Shown here: positions 55,955-64,000 of the stretch, one piece after another
How positions within the stretch are numbered: the stretch's first letter is position 1
How the letters are laid out: each line of letters starts with the position of its first letter
From: CAMYKD01 sp041617155
GTDB lineage: Bacteria > Pseudomonadota > Alphaproteobacteria > Kiloniellales > JAKSDN01
Direction of reading: 5' to 3'
NCBI GenBank assembly: GCA_041617155.1
Contig: JBFJPL010000003.1
Coordinates: forward strand, 21,177-85,176
Length of the DNA: 64,000 bases
The notes under the pieces: generated by a model
Seen by the model: only the letters and a program-made list of their open reading frames with translations
Told to the model about the DNA's origin: nothing
Database searches by the model: none
Position numbers and translations under genes: made by a program

Positions 55955-56836
55955 GTGTATAGACGCGCGGGTTCAGTTGTTCGCTTGGCCACGCCCGTCA
56001 AGGCGTGGGCGCAAAGGTTTGCCCTCCTTCTGCTGATCGGCGTCGCCATTGCCCTGATGTTGCTGGACAAGGCCGACAGCGTGGTGATCGAACGGGCCCG
56101 CACCGTTGTGACCGACGCCGTCTCGCCCCTGCTCGAAGCGGCCGCCCGGCCCGTCACGACCTTCAACGAGATGACCGAGCGTGCCGCCCAGCTGGTTTCC
56201 GTGGCCGCCGAGAACGCCACCCTGCGCGAGCAGAACGAACGCCTGCAGCACTGGCAGACCGTCGCGCGCCGCCTGGAAGCGGAGAACACCGCGCTCAGGA
56301 ACATGCTCAGCCTGGCGCCGGACCCGGCGCTTCGGTTCGTCACCGCGCGGGTGATCGGCGATCAGGGCGGCGCCTTCGTCCGCTCGATGCTGGTCAATGT
56401 CGGCCGCCGCCAAGGCGTCGCGCGTGGCCAGGCGGCGCTGACCGGCCAAGGCCTGGCCGGTCGGGTCGCGGAGGTCGGCGCGCATACGGCGCGGGTGCTC
56501 CTGTTGACCGACATGAACAGCCGGATACCGATCCTCGTGGGCGAGACGCGCGACCGCGCGATGCTGGCCGGCGACAACACGGGCCAACCACGGCTGCTCT
56601 ACCTGGAGCCGCGGGTCGAGCTGAAGGTCGGCGACCGCGTGGTGACCTCGGGCCACGGGGGCGTGTTTCCGCCGGGCCTGCCGGTTGGCCAGGTGGTCTC
56701 GGCCGGCAAGGAAGGCGTCCGGGTGCAGCCCTTTGTCGACTGGGGGCACATGGAATATCTTCGGCTGGTGGACTATGAACTGCCCGGCATCCTGCGCTCC
56801 CTCGAGGATAGCAAGACGCCGGGGAATGGTCGGTGA
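55955..56836 (+). CDS. mreC: Rod shape-determining protein MreC
   Basis: A 293-residue bitopic protein, GTG start with a GGAGG ribosome site. One N-terminal membrane helix (FALLLLIGVAIALMLLD), a coiled coil (ATLREQNERLQHWQTVARRL), then the MreC beta domains (VTARVIGDQGGAFVRSMLVN, GLAGRVAEVGAHTARVLLLT). It links MreB to PBP2 and RodA in the elongasome. Overlaps mreD by 4 bp. Confidence 0.96.
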   Translation: MYRRAGSVVRLATPVKAWAQRFALLLLIGVAIALMLLDKADSVVIERARTVVTDAVSPLLEAAARPVTTFNEMTERAAQLVSVAAENATLREQNERLQHWQTVARRLEAENTALRNMLSLAPDPALRFVTARVIGDQGGAFVRSMLVNVGRRQGVARGQAALTGQGLAGRVAEVGAHTARVLLLTDMNSRIPILVGETRDRAMLAGDNTGQPRLLYLEPRVELKVGDRVVTSGHGGVFPPGLPVGQVVSAGKEGVRVQPFVDWGHMEYLRLVDYELPGILRSLEDSKTPGNGR

Positions 56837-57342
56837 AGCAAGGCCTCTGGCACCGTTTGGATATCATCGCACGCAGCCTGTCGCCCCTGGCGATCACGCT
56901 GCTGTTGATCATGTTGGGCATGATCCCGCTGCAGATCCCCAATATCGCCCCGGTGATTCCGGCCCTGGCCTTGATCGCGGTCTACTACTGGGCGGTTCAC
57001 CGGCCGGAACTCATGACGGTCTGGGCGATCTTTCTGATCGGACTGTTTCATGATCTGCTGTCGGGCGGCCATATCGGGGTCGGCATCCTGGCGCTGCTGC
57101 TGGTGCATATCATCGTCGACACCCAGCGGCGGATCTTCGCCCGCTCGTCGTTTCAGGCGCTGTGGGTGCTGTTCGCGCCGGTCGCGGCCGCCGCCATGTA
57201 TCTGATGTGGCTTCTGAACTGCCTAATGCAGGGTGAGTTTCTGGAGGTCGGGCCGGTGTTGTTTCAGTATCTGACCACCGTCGCGGCCTATCCCTGTCTG
57301 GCCTGGCTTTTCGCCCAGGCCCAGAAAGTCTTGTTAAGATAG
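56833..57342 (+). CDS. mreD: Rod shape-determining protein MreD
   Basis: A 169-residue membrane protein with about five helices, GTG start overlapping the mreC stop (GTGA). Segments PLAITLLLIMLGMIPLQIP and FLIGLFHDLLSGGHIGVGIL are typical of alphaproteobacterial MreD. Part of the elongasome complex with MreC. Confidence 0.92.
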   Translation: MKQGLWHRLDIIARSLSPLAITLLLIMLGMIPLQIPNIAPVIPALALIAVYYWAVHRPELMTVWAIFLIGLFHDLLSGGHIGVGILALLLVHIIVDTQRRIFARSSFQALWVLFAPVAAAAMYLMWLLNCLMQGEFLEVGPVLFQYLTTVAAYPCLAWLFAQAQKVLLR

Positions 57343-57367
57343 GTTCCTAGGCCGGCAAAGCGGTCGA

Positions 57368-59281
57368 GTGAGGATCAGGCGCAGCATGGTGCGGCGTAAC
57401 GAAGAACAGGCCCGCTACAAGTCCTTCTCCCGGCGCGCCTTGCTGTTGGGCGGCGGTCAGGCCGCGCTGCTCGCCACCCTGGCCGGGCGCATGTACTACC
57501 TGCAGATCCTGGAGTCCGACCGCTATGCGACGCTGGCCGAGGACAACCGCATCAACCTGCGCCTGCTGCCGCCGCCGCGCGGGCGCATCGTCGACCGTTT
57601 CGGCCGGCCGCTGGCGGACAACGTGCAGAACTACCGCGTGGTGCTGGTGCGCGAGCAGGCGCCGGATGTCCGCGCGACGCTGGACGACCTGGGCCGGTTG
57701 ATCGCGCTGTCGGACTACGACCGCGAGCGGGTGCTGCGGGAGACCTCCAAGAAGCGGGCCTTCGTCCCGGTCACCGTGCGCGGCCACCTGAGCTGGCCCG
57801 AGGTCAGCCGGATCGAGGTCAACGCGCCGGAGCTGCCCGGCGTCGGCATCGAGGTCGGCGAGAGCCGGCGCTATCCCTACGGCGACCCCATGACCCAGGT
57901 GCTGGGTTACGTCGCGCCGGTGTCGGAAGCGGAGCAGACCGGCGAGCCCCTGCTGCAGCTGGCGGACTTCCGGATCGGCAAGAACGGCGTCGAGCGGCAG
58001 CACGACCTGGCGTTGCGCGGTTCGCCTGGGACCACGCACTTCGAGGTCAACGCCGCCGGCCGGATCATCCGCGAGGTGCCGCCGCGCGAGGAGGCCAAAC
58101 CGGGCCGCGAGCTGGTGCTGAGTCTGGACGCGGAACTGCAGAGCTTCGTGCACCAGCAGCTGATCCAGCACAAGAGCGCCACCGCCGTGGTTATGAACGT
58201 CGAGGACGGCGAGGTCCTGGCCCTCGACTCCGCGCCCAGCTACGACGCCAGCGCCTTCGACCTCGGACTGTCGTCGGAGCAGTGGAGCCAGTTGGTCAAC
58301 AATCCGTTGTCGCCCTTGACCAACAAGGCGATCAGTGGGCTCTACGCGCCGGGTTCGACCTTCAAGATGATGGTTGCGCTGGCCGCCCTGGAATCGGGAA
58401 TCAGGCCCTCGGAGACGGCCTTTTGCCGCGGTTACCTGGAGCTCGGCAACGCCCGCTTCCACTGCTGGAAAAAGCACGGGCACGGCCTCATGGACATGCA
58501 CCGAGGCATCAAGCATTCCTGCGACATCTATTTCTACGAGCTGGCAAAGCGGGTCGGCATAGACGCGATTTCCGACATGGCCTTCCGCTTCGGGCTCGGC
58601 AAGCTGGTCGGGCTCGACCTGCCGGGCGAGCGCCCCGGCGTGGTGCCGACCCGCGACTGGAAGCTCGCCAACATCGGCGAAGTCTGGCAGCGCGGGGAAA
58701 CCCTGGTGACCGCGATCGGTCAGGGCTTCGTCCTGGCGACGCCGCTGCAGCTGGCGGTCATGACCGCGCGCCTCGCCAGCGGCACGGCGGTCACGCCGCG
58801 CCTGACCCGCGGCTTCCGAGATGTCGAGGGCGAGGGGCCGGTGATCGGCGTCGAGACGCCCGGGTTCGCGCCGCTCGAGGTCTCCAAGGCCCACCTCAAG
58901 ATCGTCCGTGACGGCATGGACGCGGTGGTCAACGAGGAGCGCGGCACCGCCTATTGGCGGCGCATCGCCCAGGAGGGCTGGGAGATGGCCGGCAAGACCG
59001 GGACATCCCAGGTGCGCCGGATCACCAAGGCCGAGCGGGAGGCCGGCGTCAAGAAGAACGAGGAGCTGCCCTGGCGGTTCCGGGACCATGCCCTGTTCGT
59101 CGCCTTCGCGCCGGTCCACAAGCCGCGCTACAGCTGCGCCGTACTGGTCGAACACGGCGGCGGCGGGTCCAAAGCGGCGGCGCCGATCGCGCGCGACATC
59201 CTGATCGAAACCCAGCGCCGCGATCCGTCCGGCGCCCAAGGTCTGCCGATGCTCGCCAGCAGCGCGGTGGGCGAGGGTTAG
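57368..59281 (+). CDS. mrdA: Penicillin-binding protein 2
   Basis: A 637-residue transpeptidase of lateral wall synthesis. N-terminal membrane helix (LLLGGGQAALLATLAGRMYY), dimerisation domain with RLLPPPRGRIVDRFGRPLAD, and transpeptidase motifs: SXXK as GLYAPGSTFKMM, SXN as SCD in KHSCDIYFY, and KTG as GKTGTSQVRRI. The SCD in place of SxN is usual for PBP2. Start GTG at 57368, with an internal ATG at 57386 possible. Works with RodA, encoded next. Confidence 0.96.
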   Translation: MRIRRSMVRRNEEQARYKSFSRRALLLGGGQAALLATLAGRMYYLQILESDRYATLAEDNRINLRLLPPPRGRIVDRFGRPLADNVQNYRVVLVREQAPDVRATLDDLGRLIALSDYDRERVLRETSKKRAFVPVTVRGHLSWPEVSRIEVNAPELPGVGIEVGESRRYPYGDPMTQVLGYVAPVSEAEQTGEPLLQLADFRIGKNGVERQHDLALRGSPGTTHFEVNAAGRIIREVPPREEAKPGRELVLSLDAELQSFVHQQLIQHKSATAVVMNVEDGEVLALDSAPSYDASAFDLGLSSEQWSQLVNNPLSPLTNKAISGLYAPGSTFKMMVALAALESGIRPSETAFCRGYLELGNARFHCWKKHGHGLMDMHRGIKHSCDIYFYELAKRVGIDAISDMAFRFGLGKLVGLDLPGERPGVVPTRDWKLANIGEVWQRGETLVTAIGQGFVLATPLQLAVMTARLASGTAVTPRLTRGFRDVEGEGPVIGVETPGFAPLEVSKAHLKIVRDGMDAVVNEERGTAYWRRIAQEGWEMAGKTGTSQVRRITKAEREAGVKKNEELPWRFRDHALFVAFAPVHKPRYSCAVLVEHGGGGSKAAAPIARDILIETQRRDPSGAQGLPMLASSAVGEG

Positions 59282-59291
59282 GCACTAGATC

Positions 59292-60449
59292 ATGGCCTAT
59301 TCGGACCTCTCCTGGCCGCGCAATCCGCGCCTCAACCTGGCCCAAAAGGTCAGCCAGATCAACTGGGGCATGGTGTTCCTGGTCGTGCTGCTGGGCGCGA
59401 TCGGCTGTTCCATGCTCTACTCGGCGGCCGACGGCAGCATGGATCCCTGGGCCTCGCGCCAGTTGACCCGCTTCGCGCTCGGTTTCGTCTTGATGTTCGC
59501 GGTCGCGCTGGTCGATATCCGCTTCTGGTTCCGCAACGCCTACTTCATCTACTTGGGCGGACTGGTGCTGCTGGCGGCGGTCGAGGTGATCGGCAGCACC
59601 GGCATGGGCGCGCAGCGCTGGATCAATCTCGGCGTCGCCCAGGTGCAGCCCTCGGAGATCATGAAGGTGACCGTGGTGCTGGCGCTCGCGCGCTACTTCC
59701 ACGGCGTGGCCAGCGAGGAGATCAGCCGTCCGTTCCTGCTGATCCTGCCGATCGGCCTGATCCTGGTGCCGACCGCCCTGGTGCTCAAGCAGCCGGATCT
59801 GGGCACCGGCATGATGCTGCTGATGATGGGCGCGGCGGTCTTCTTCGTGGCCGGCGTGCGCATCTGGAAGTTCATCGTGGTGCTGGTCGCCGGCCTGGCG
59901 GCGATCCCGATCGGCTGGCAGTTCCTGCACGAGTACCAGCGCCGGCGGGTGCTCACCTTCCTCGACCCGGAGTCCGATCCGCTCGGCTCCGGCTACCACA
60001 TCCTGCAGTCGAAGATCGCGCTCGGCTCCGGCGGCTTCCTCGGCAAGGGCTTCCTGCAGGGCACCCAGACCCACCTGGAGTTCCTGCCCGAAAAACACAC
60101 CGACTTCATCTTCACCATGCTGGCCGAAGAGTTCGGCATGCTGGGCGGACTGGCCCTGTTGACCGTGTACACCAGTATTTTCGTCTACGGCGCCGCCATC
60201 GCCTACCGTTCGCGCAACCATTTCGGCCGGATCCTGGCCATGGGGCTGATGGTCAACCTGTTCCTCTACGTCTTCATCAACATCGCCATGGTGATGGGCC
60301 TGCTGCCGGTGGTCGGCGTGCCGCTGCCGCTGATCTCCTACGGCGGCACGGCGATGCTGACGGTGATGCTCTCGCTCGGCCTGATCATCTCGGTCTCGGT
60401 CCACCGCGACGTACGCATCCCGCGCACCGGCCTGAACAACAACCTTTAG
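59292..60449 (+). CDS. rodA: Peptidoglycan glycosyltransferase RodA
   Basis: A 385-residue SEDS-family polymerase with about ten membrane helices. Family segments: GAQRWINLGVAQVQPSEIMK, KQPDLGTGMMLLMMGAAVFF, and PLISYGGTAMLTVMLSLGLI. It polymerises glycan strands with PBP2. The N-terminus ends the mreBCD-mrdA-rodA operon; tRNA-Lys follows. Confidence 0.97.
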   Translation: MAYSDLSWPRNPRLNLAQKVSQINWGMVFLVVLLGAIGCSMLYSAADGSMDPWASRQLTRFALGFVLMFAVALVDIRFWFRNAYFIYLGGLVLLAAVEVIGSTGMGAQRWINLGVAQVQPSEIMKVTVVLALARYFHGVASEEISRPFLLILPIGLILVPTALVLKQPDLGTGMMLLMMGAAVFFVAGVRIWKFIVVLVAGLAAIPIGWQFLHEYQRRRVLTFLDPESDPLGSGYHILQSKIALGSGGFLGKGFLQGTQTHLEFLPEKHTDFIFTMLAEEFGMLGGLALLTVYTSIFVYGAAIAYRSRNHFGRILAMGLMVNLFLYVFINIAMVMGLLPVVGVPLPLISYGGTAMLTVMLSLGLIISVSVHRDVRIPRTGLNNNL

Positions 60450-60475
60450 CCGGCGGCGCCTTGCGGCCAATTCGC

Positions 60476-60504
60476 TCGACAAAGCGGGCCGGAGTTGCTA
60501 TCTA
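60476..60504 (+). promoter_or_regulatory. Promoter of tRNA-Lys
   Basis: TCGACA, 17-base spacer, TATCTA; ends 12 bases before the tRNA. Good sigma-70 match. Confidence 0.65.
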
Positions 60505-60516
60505 GCCGGCCCGGTG

Positions 60517-60592
<76 letters not shown>

Positions 60593-60834
60593 TTCTTTTC
60601 AAAGACTTAGCCTAACGCCGCCGCTGCCAAGCGACGCGGGCCTCGAACCGACGTGTCTGCGGGCCACGACCTTCGGGCGCGCCGAAGGGCAGTCGCTGAA
60701 ACGCCGATTGAGCGCGGGGCGGCTCCGATTGCCGGAATCCCGCGGCCGGACCACTTGATCCGGATCAATGATCCGACCGGGTTTCCCGTGGACTATCCGC
60801 AGCACGACCCGCAATTTGACCGCAGGTACCCGCG

Positions 60835-62529
60835 ATGGCCGATCTGCTCATGAGCTACGTCCACGGCACCAGCCCGACGCCGCTGCTGGGCTCGACAGTG
60901 GGCGCGCTGTTCGACCGCACGGTGGCTCGTTGGCCGGACAATCCGGCGCTCGTTGTCCGGCATCAGAACGTGCGCTGGACTTATCGAGAGCTGAAACGGG
61001 AAGTCGACGCCCTGGCGGCCGGCCTGATCGCGATCGGACTCGAGCCCGGCGATCGGCTCGGAATCTGGTCCCAGAACAATGCCGAATGGGTCGTTACCCA
61101 GTTCGCCTCGGCAAAGGCGGGCGTCATCCTGGTCAACATCAATCCAGGTTACCGGGTGCAGGAGGTTGAATACGCGCTCAACAAAACCGGCTGCAAGGCC
61201 CTCATCGCCGCGCCGGCCTTCAAGTCCAGCAACTATATCGAGATGCTCGGCCAGTTGGCCCCGGAACTCGAAACCGCCAGGCCAGGCGAACTCGAGAGCG
61301 CACGCCTGCCACAGCTCAGAGTCGCCATATGTCTGGGCGGCGAGCCGAGCGCCGGCATGCTGAATTTTGCCGATCTGCCGGGGATGGCCGGCGCGTCGGA
61401 GCGGCTACGCCTCGAGGACCTGAGCACCACGCTGCAGTTCGACGACCCCATCAACATTCAGTTCACCAGCGGGACGACCGGCGCGCCCAAGGCCGCGACC
61501 CTGACCCATCACAACATCGTCAACAATGCCTTTTTCGTCGGCCGGACCATGGAGCTCGGCGAGCGCGACCGGCTCTGCATTCCGGTTCCCATGTACCACT
61601 GCTTCGGCATGGTCCTCGGCACGCTTACTTGCGTCGCGCACGGCGCGAGCATGGTCTTCCCCTCGGAAGGATTCGATCCGCTGGAGGTGCTGAAGTCGGT
61701 CGAGGCCGAGCGCTGTACGGGGCTGCATGGCGTCCCCACGATGTTTATCGCCGAGCTCGATCATCCGGCGTTCGACGAGTTCGACCTTGCCTCCCTGCGC
61801 ACCGGGATCATCGCCGGCGCGCCTTGTCCCATCGAGCTGATGAAGCGGCTGATCGGCGAGATGCACCTGCCGCAGATCACGATCGCCTACGGCATGACCG
61901 AGACCGGGCCCGTCAGCTTCGAGACCTCGGTCCACGATCCGATCGAGCGGCGCGTGACCACGGTCGGCCGGGTGCTGCCCCATACCGAGGTAAAGATCGT
62001 CGACGAAAAGGGCCGCATCGTGCCGGTCGGCACACCCGGCGAGCTCTTGACCCGCGGCTATTGCGTCATGCCCAGCTATTGGAACGATCAGAAAAAGACT
62101 GCCGAGGCGATCGATCAGGCGCGCTGGATCCGTTCCGGCGACATCGCGACGCTCGATGCGGAGGGCTATTGCAACATCGTGGGCCGGCTCAAGGACATGC
62201 TGATCCGCGGCGGCGAAAACATCTTTCCGCGCGAAATCGAGGAGTTTCTCTACACTCACCCGAAGATCGAGGAGGTGCAGGTCATCGGCGTGCCCGATCG
62301 GAAATTCGGTGAGGAGGTCTGCGCCTGGATCAAGCTGCATCAGGGGCAGAGTCTAACCGCCGAGGAAGTCCGCGATTTCTGCCGGGGCCAGATCGCCCAC
62401 TTCAAGATTCCGCGTTACGTCAAGTTCGTGGATGAATTTCCCATGACCGTCACGGGCAAAGTCCAGAAGTACGTGATGCGCGAACGGATGACGAAAGAGC
62501 TCGAGCTTGAGCAAGCTGAAACGGCCTAG
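60835..62529 (+). CDS. AMP-forming acyl-CoA synthetase
   Basis: A 564-residue adenylate-forming ligase making acyl-CoA from a carboxylic acid, ATP and CoA. Motifs: P-loop-like TSGTTGAPKAATLTHHN, YGMTETGPVSFETS, and the hinge and C-terminal LKDMLIRGGENIFPREIEEF and GKVQKYVMRERM (catalytic Lys near GK). The sequence resembles medium/long-chain ligases of the ACSF2 type. The chain-length preference cannot be told. It precedes a 2-oxoacid dehydrogenase E1 pair, with the E1 alpha start 25 bp after this stop. The 242-bp gap before it (60593-60834) shows no clear feature. Confidence 0.93.
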   Translation: MADLLMSYVHGTSPTPLLGSTVGALFDRTVARWPDNPALVVRHQNVRWTYRELKREVDALAAGLIAIGLEPGDRLGIWSQNNAEWVVTQFASAKAGVILVNINPGYRVQEVEYALNKTGCKALIAAPAFKSSNYIEMLGQLAPELETARPGELESARLPQLRVAICLGGEPSAGMLNFADLPGMAGASERLRLEDLSTTLQFDDPINIQFTSGTTGAPKAATLTHHNIVNNAFFVGRTMELGERDRLCIPVPMYHCFGMVLGTLTCVAHGASMVFPSEGFDPLEVLKSVEAERCTGLHGVPTMFIAELDHPAFDEFDLASLRTGIIAGAPCPIELMKRLIGEMHLPQITIAYGMTETGPVSFETSVHDPIERRVTTVGRVLPHTEVKIVDEKGRIVPVGTPGELLTRGYCVMPSYWNDQKKTAEAIDQARWIRSGDIATLDAEGYCNIVGRLKDMLIRGGENIFPREIEEFLYTHPKIEEVQVIGVPDRKFGEEVCAWIKLHQGQSLTAEEVRDFCRGQIAHFKIPRYVKFVDEFPMTVTGKVQKYVMRERMTKELELEQAETA

Positions 62530-62554
62530 CAGCCCAGCCAACCGGAGCGCCACC

Positions 62555-63643
62555 GTGACCAAAGTCGCCTCATTCACAGTCAGCTGTTCTCAGTGCTTGG
62601 ATCCACGGGGCCGGGCGGTTGCGCCACTTCCGTCCTTTGCCGAGGACCGGGCCGGCCTGATCGCCATGTACCGGGCCATGGTGCTGACCCGTACCTTCGA
62701 TGCCAAGGCGGTCTCCCTGCAGCGTACCGGACGCCTGGGCACCTACGCCTCGGCGCTTGGCCAGGAAGCGGTCGGCGTCGGTACGGCGGCCGCGATGCGC
62801 CCGGAAGATGTGCTGCTGCCGTCGTTCCGCGAACAGGCCGCGATGCTGTGGCGGGGCGTCACCATGGCCGAGCTACTGCTCTACTGGGGCGGCGACGAGC
62901 GCGGCAGCGATTTTCAGGTGCCGCGCGAGGATTTTCCCATTTGCGTACCCGTGGGCACGCACGCGCCCCACGCGGCGGGCGTGGCGCTTGCTTTCAAGCT
63001 GCGCGGCGAGCAGCGCGTGGCCGTCTGCGTCATGGGCGACGGCGCCACGTCGAAAGGCGATGTCTACGAAGCGATGAACCTGGCCGGCGTATGGCGCCTG
63101 CCCACGGTCTTCGTGATCAACAACAATCAGTGGGCCATTTCGGTACCGCGCGCCCGCCAGACCGCGACCAAGACTCTGGCCCAAAAAGCCATCGCCGCGG
63201 GCTTCGACGGGCTGCAAGTCGATGGCAATGATGTAATAGCCGTCCGCCAATCGGTCGAGACGGCACTTGAAAAGGCCCGATCCGGCGAAGGACCCAGCCT
63301 GATCGAAGCCGTCACCTATCGTCTCGGCGACCACACCACCGTTGACGACGCGACACGCTACCGCGCCGACGAAGAGGTGAGCGCCGCCTGGAAGCTGGAA
63401 CCGATCGCGCGGCTGCGCAGCTTTCTGAGCGAAGCGGGCGATTGGAGCAAGGACGACGAAGAGGCCCTGATCGCCGATTGTAGCCAAGCGGTCGAGGCCG
63501 CCGTTGAAACCTATCTGGCGACCCCGGCCGAGCCTCCGACCGCCATGTTCGATCACCTCTATGCGGAGCTGCCTGCCGCATTGCAGCGGCAGCGTCAGCT
63601 GCTCGCGGCCGCGGCGTCCGAAGGGAAGGCCCCCGATGGCTGA
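62555..63643 (+). CDS. pdhA: 2-oxoacid (pyruvate-type) dehydrogenase E1 component, alpha subunit
   Basis: A 362-residue thiamine-diphosphate enzyme subunit. I chose the GTG at 62555 with GGAG seven bases upstream; the TTG frame from 62507 overlaps the ligase. Motifs: LIAMYRAMVLTRTFDAKAVS, the ThDP motif VMGDGATSKGDVYEAMNLAG to NNNQWAISV, and EAVTYRLGDHTTVDDATRYR. The type resembles Gram-positive-like PdhA or branched-chain/acetoin enzymes, so the substrate (pyruvate versus other 2-oxoacid) is uncertain. Overlaps the beta gene by 8 bp. Confidence 0.9.
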   Translation: MTKVASFTVSCSQCLDPRGRAVAPLPSFAEDRAGLIAMYRAMVLTRTFDAKAVSLQRTGRLGTYASALGQEAVGVGTAAAMRPEDVLLPSFREQAAMLWRGVTMAELLLYWGGDERGSDFQVPREDFPICVPVGTHAPHAAGVALAFKLRGEQRVAVCVMGDGATSKGDVYEAMNLAGVWRLPTVFVINNNQWAISVPRARQTATKTLAQKAIAAGFDGLQVDGNDVIAVRQSVETALEKARSGEGPSLIEAVTYRLGDHTTVDDATRYRADEEVSAAWKLEPIARLRSFLSEAGDWSKDDEEALIADCSQAVEAAVETYLATPAEPPTAMFDHLYAELPAALQRQRQLLAAAASEGKAPDG

Positions 63644-64000
63644 GATGGCGTTGGTCGAGGCGGTTCGCATGGCCATGGCCCGTGCCATGGAGGCGGACGA
63701 GCAGGTGCTGATCCTCGGCGAGGACGTCGGTGTGGACGGCGGTGTCTTTCGTGCGACCGATGGCCTGATCGAACGCTTCGGTGAGCAGCGCGTCTTTGAT
63801 ACCCCACTCTCGGAAGCGCTCTTGGCCGGGCTCGCGGTGGGTCTTGGCGCCCAGCGGTTCCGGCCTGTCGTCGAGTTTCAGTTCATGGGCTTCATGTACC
63901 CGGCGATCGACCAAATGCTCAACCACGCCGGGCGCCTGCGCAACCGCACCCGGGGCCGGCTTTCCTGCCCGATCGTGCTGCGCGCGCCCTATGGCGGCGG
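63636..64000 (+). CDS. pdhB: 2-oxoacid dehydrogenase E1 component, beta subunit (partial)
   Basis: N-terminal part of the E1 beta subunit, cut by the window edge after about 121 residues. MALVEAVRMAMARAMEADEQ, VLILGEDVGVDGGVFRATDG and VFDTPLSEALLAGLAVG are family-typical, with the partner Glu of the ThDP site in SEALLAG. The ATG at 63636 overlaps the alpha stop. An E2 gene would be expected next, beyond the window. Confidence 0.93.
   Translation, partial: MAEMALVEAVRMAMARAMEADEQVLILGEDVGVDGGVFRATDGLIERFGEQRVFDTPLSEALLAGLAVGLGAQRFRPVVEFQFMGFMYPAIDQMLNHAGRLRNRTRGRLSCPIVLRAPYGG

Noticed and set aside
57347..59239. 630-codon minus-strand frame opposite mrdA
   Set aside because: Antisense shadow; the plus strand has all PBP2 motifs.
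60653..60853. 66-codon plus-strand ORF between tRNA-Lys and the acyl-CoA synthetase
   Set aside because: No ribosome site, no recognisable sequence, overlaps the next gene start.

Overview
The window comes from a GC-rich alphaproteobacterium, most likely of Rhodospirillales type. Reasons: FliX, the DUF6468/PflI-like and MotE-like flagellar proteins, a CckA hybrid kinase directly after flhB, an alphaproteobacterial DksA with a degenerate zinc finger, CtrA-type boxes (TTAA-N7-TTAAC) and sigma-54 (-24/-12) promoters on flagellar operons, a dimeric NADP isocitrate dehydrogenase of the 'MAKIKVKNP' type, and a psd-pssA / leuA / mreBCD-mrdA-rodA neighbourhood. There are no rRNA genes, insertion sequences, phage genes or CRISPR arrays. 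One tRNA (Lys, CTT) is present.

Positions 1-30,062 hold a large flagellar and cell-cycle region. On the minus strand lie a partial TPR gene, two tandem flagellins, an unknown axial-like protein, flgL, flgK, flgN, flgJ and flgI (1-9081), a flaG-like gene, flgF-flgG-flgA-flgH (14221-10931), and csrA, flhX, a small unknown ORF, fliO and fliP (23858-21814). On the plus strand lie fliX, dksA, fliL-fliM-DUF6468-motE-like-two MotB-like genes-a giant AMIN-like/TPR gene (14505-21797), and flgB-flgC-fliE-fliQ-fliR-flhB followed by cckA (24032-30062). Regulatory sites read in sequence suggest a two-tier programme: CtrA-type boxes before fliX, fliL and flgB (early), and sigma-54 sites before flgF, flgI and both flagellins (late). 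CckA, the kinase that feeds CtrA in this class, sits in the same neighbourhood.

Positions 30,100-34,820 hold a broken multicopper-oxidase remnant, recA with an SOS-box-like promoter, and alaS. Positions 34,994-40,565 hold a complete dipeptide ABC transporter operon (dppABCDF) with a strong hairpin between dppA and dppB. Positions 40,610-47,223 hold a periplasmic cyclophilin, icd, a TctC/Bug-type binding protein beside an AT-rich tract, a LOG-family hydrolase, a LysM protein, and psd-pssA for phosphatidylethanolamine synthesis.

Positions 47,241-52,182 hold an RND efflux pump, its adaptor and a PadR repressor. They are followed by a short orphan flagellar rod-like gene, then leuA with a newly noticed leucine-rich leader peptide and competing stem-loops (probable attenuator). 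Positions 54,756-60,449 hold the cell-shape operon mreBCD-mrdA-rodA. The right end has tRNA-Lys, an acyl-CoA synthetase, and a 2-oxoacid dehydrogenase E1 alpha/beta pair, the beta gene cut by the window edge.

Most worth a second look: the leuA leader, the CtrA/sigma-54 promoter code, the divergent flagellin-like protein at 2930-3763, the stator operon with two MotB-like proteins and a giant TPR protein, and flagellin leaders whose Shine-Dalgarno lies in a shared CsrA-like motif.
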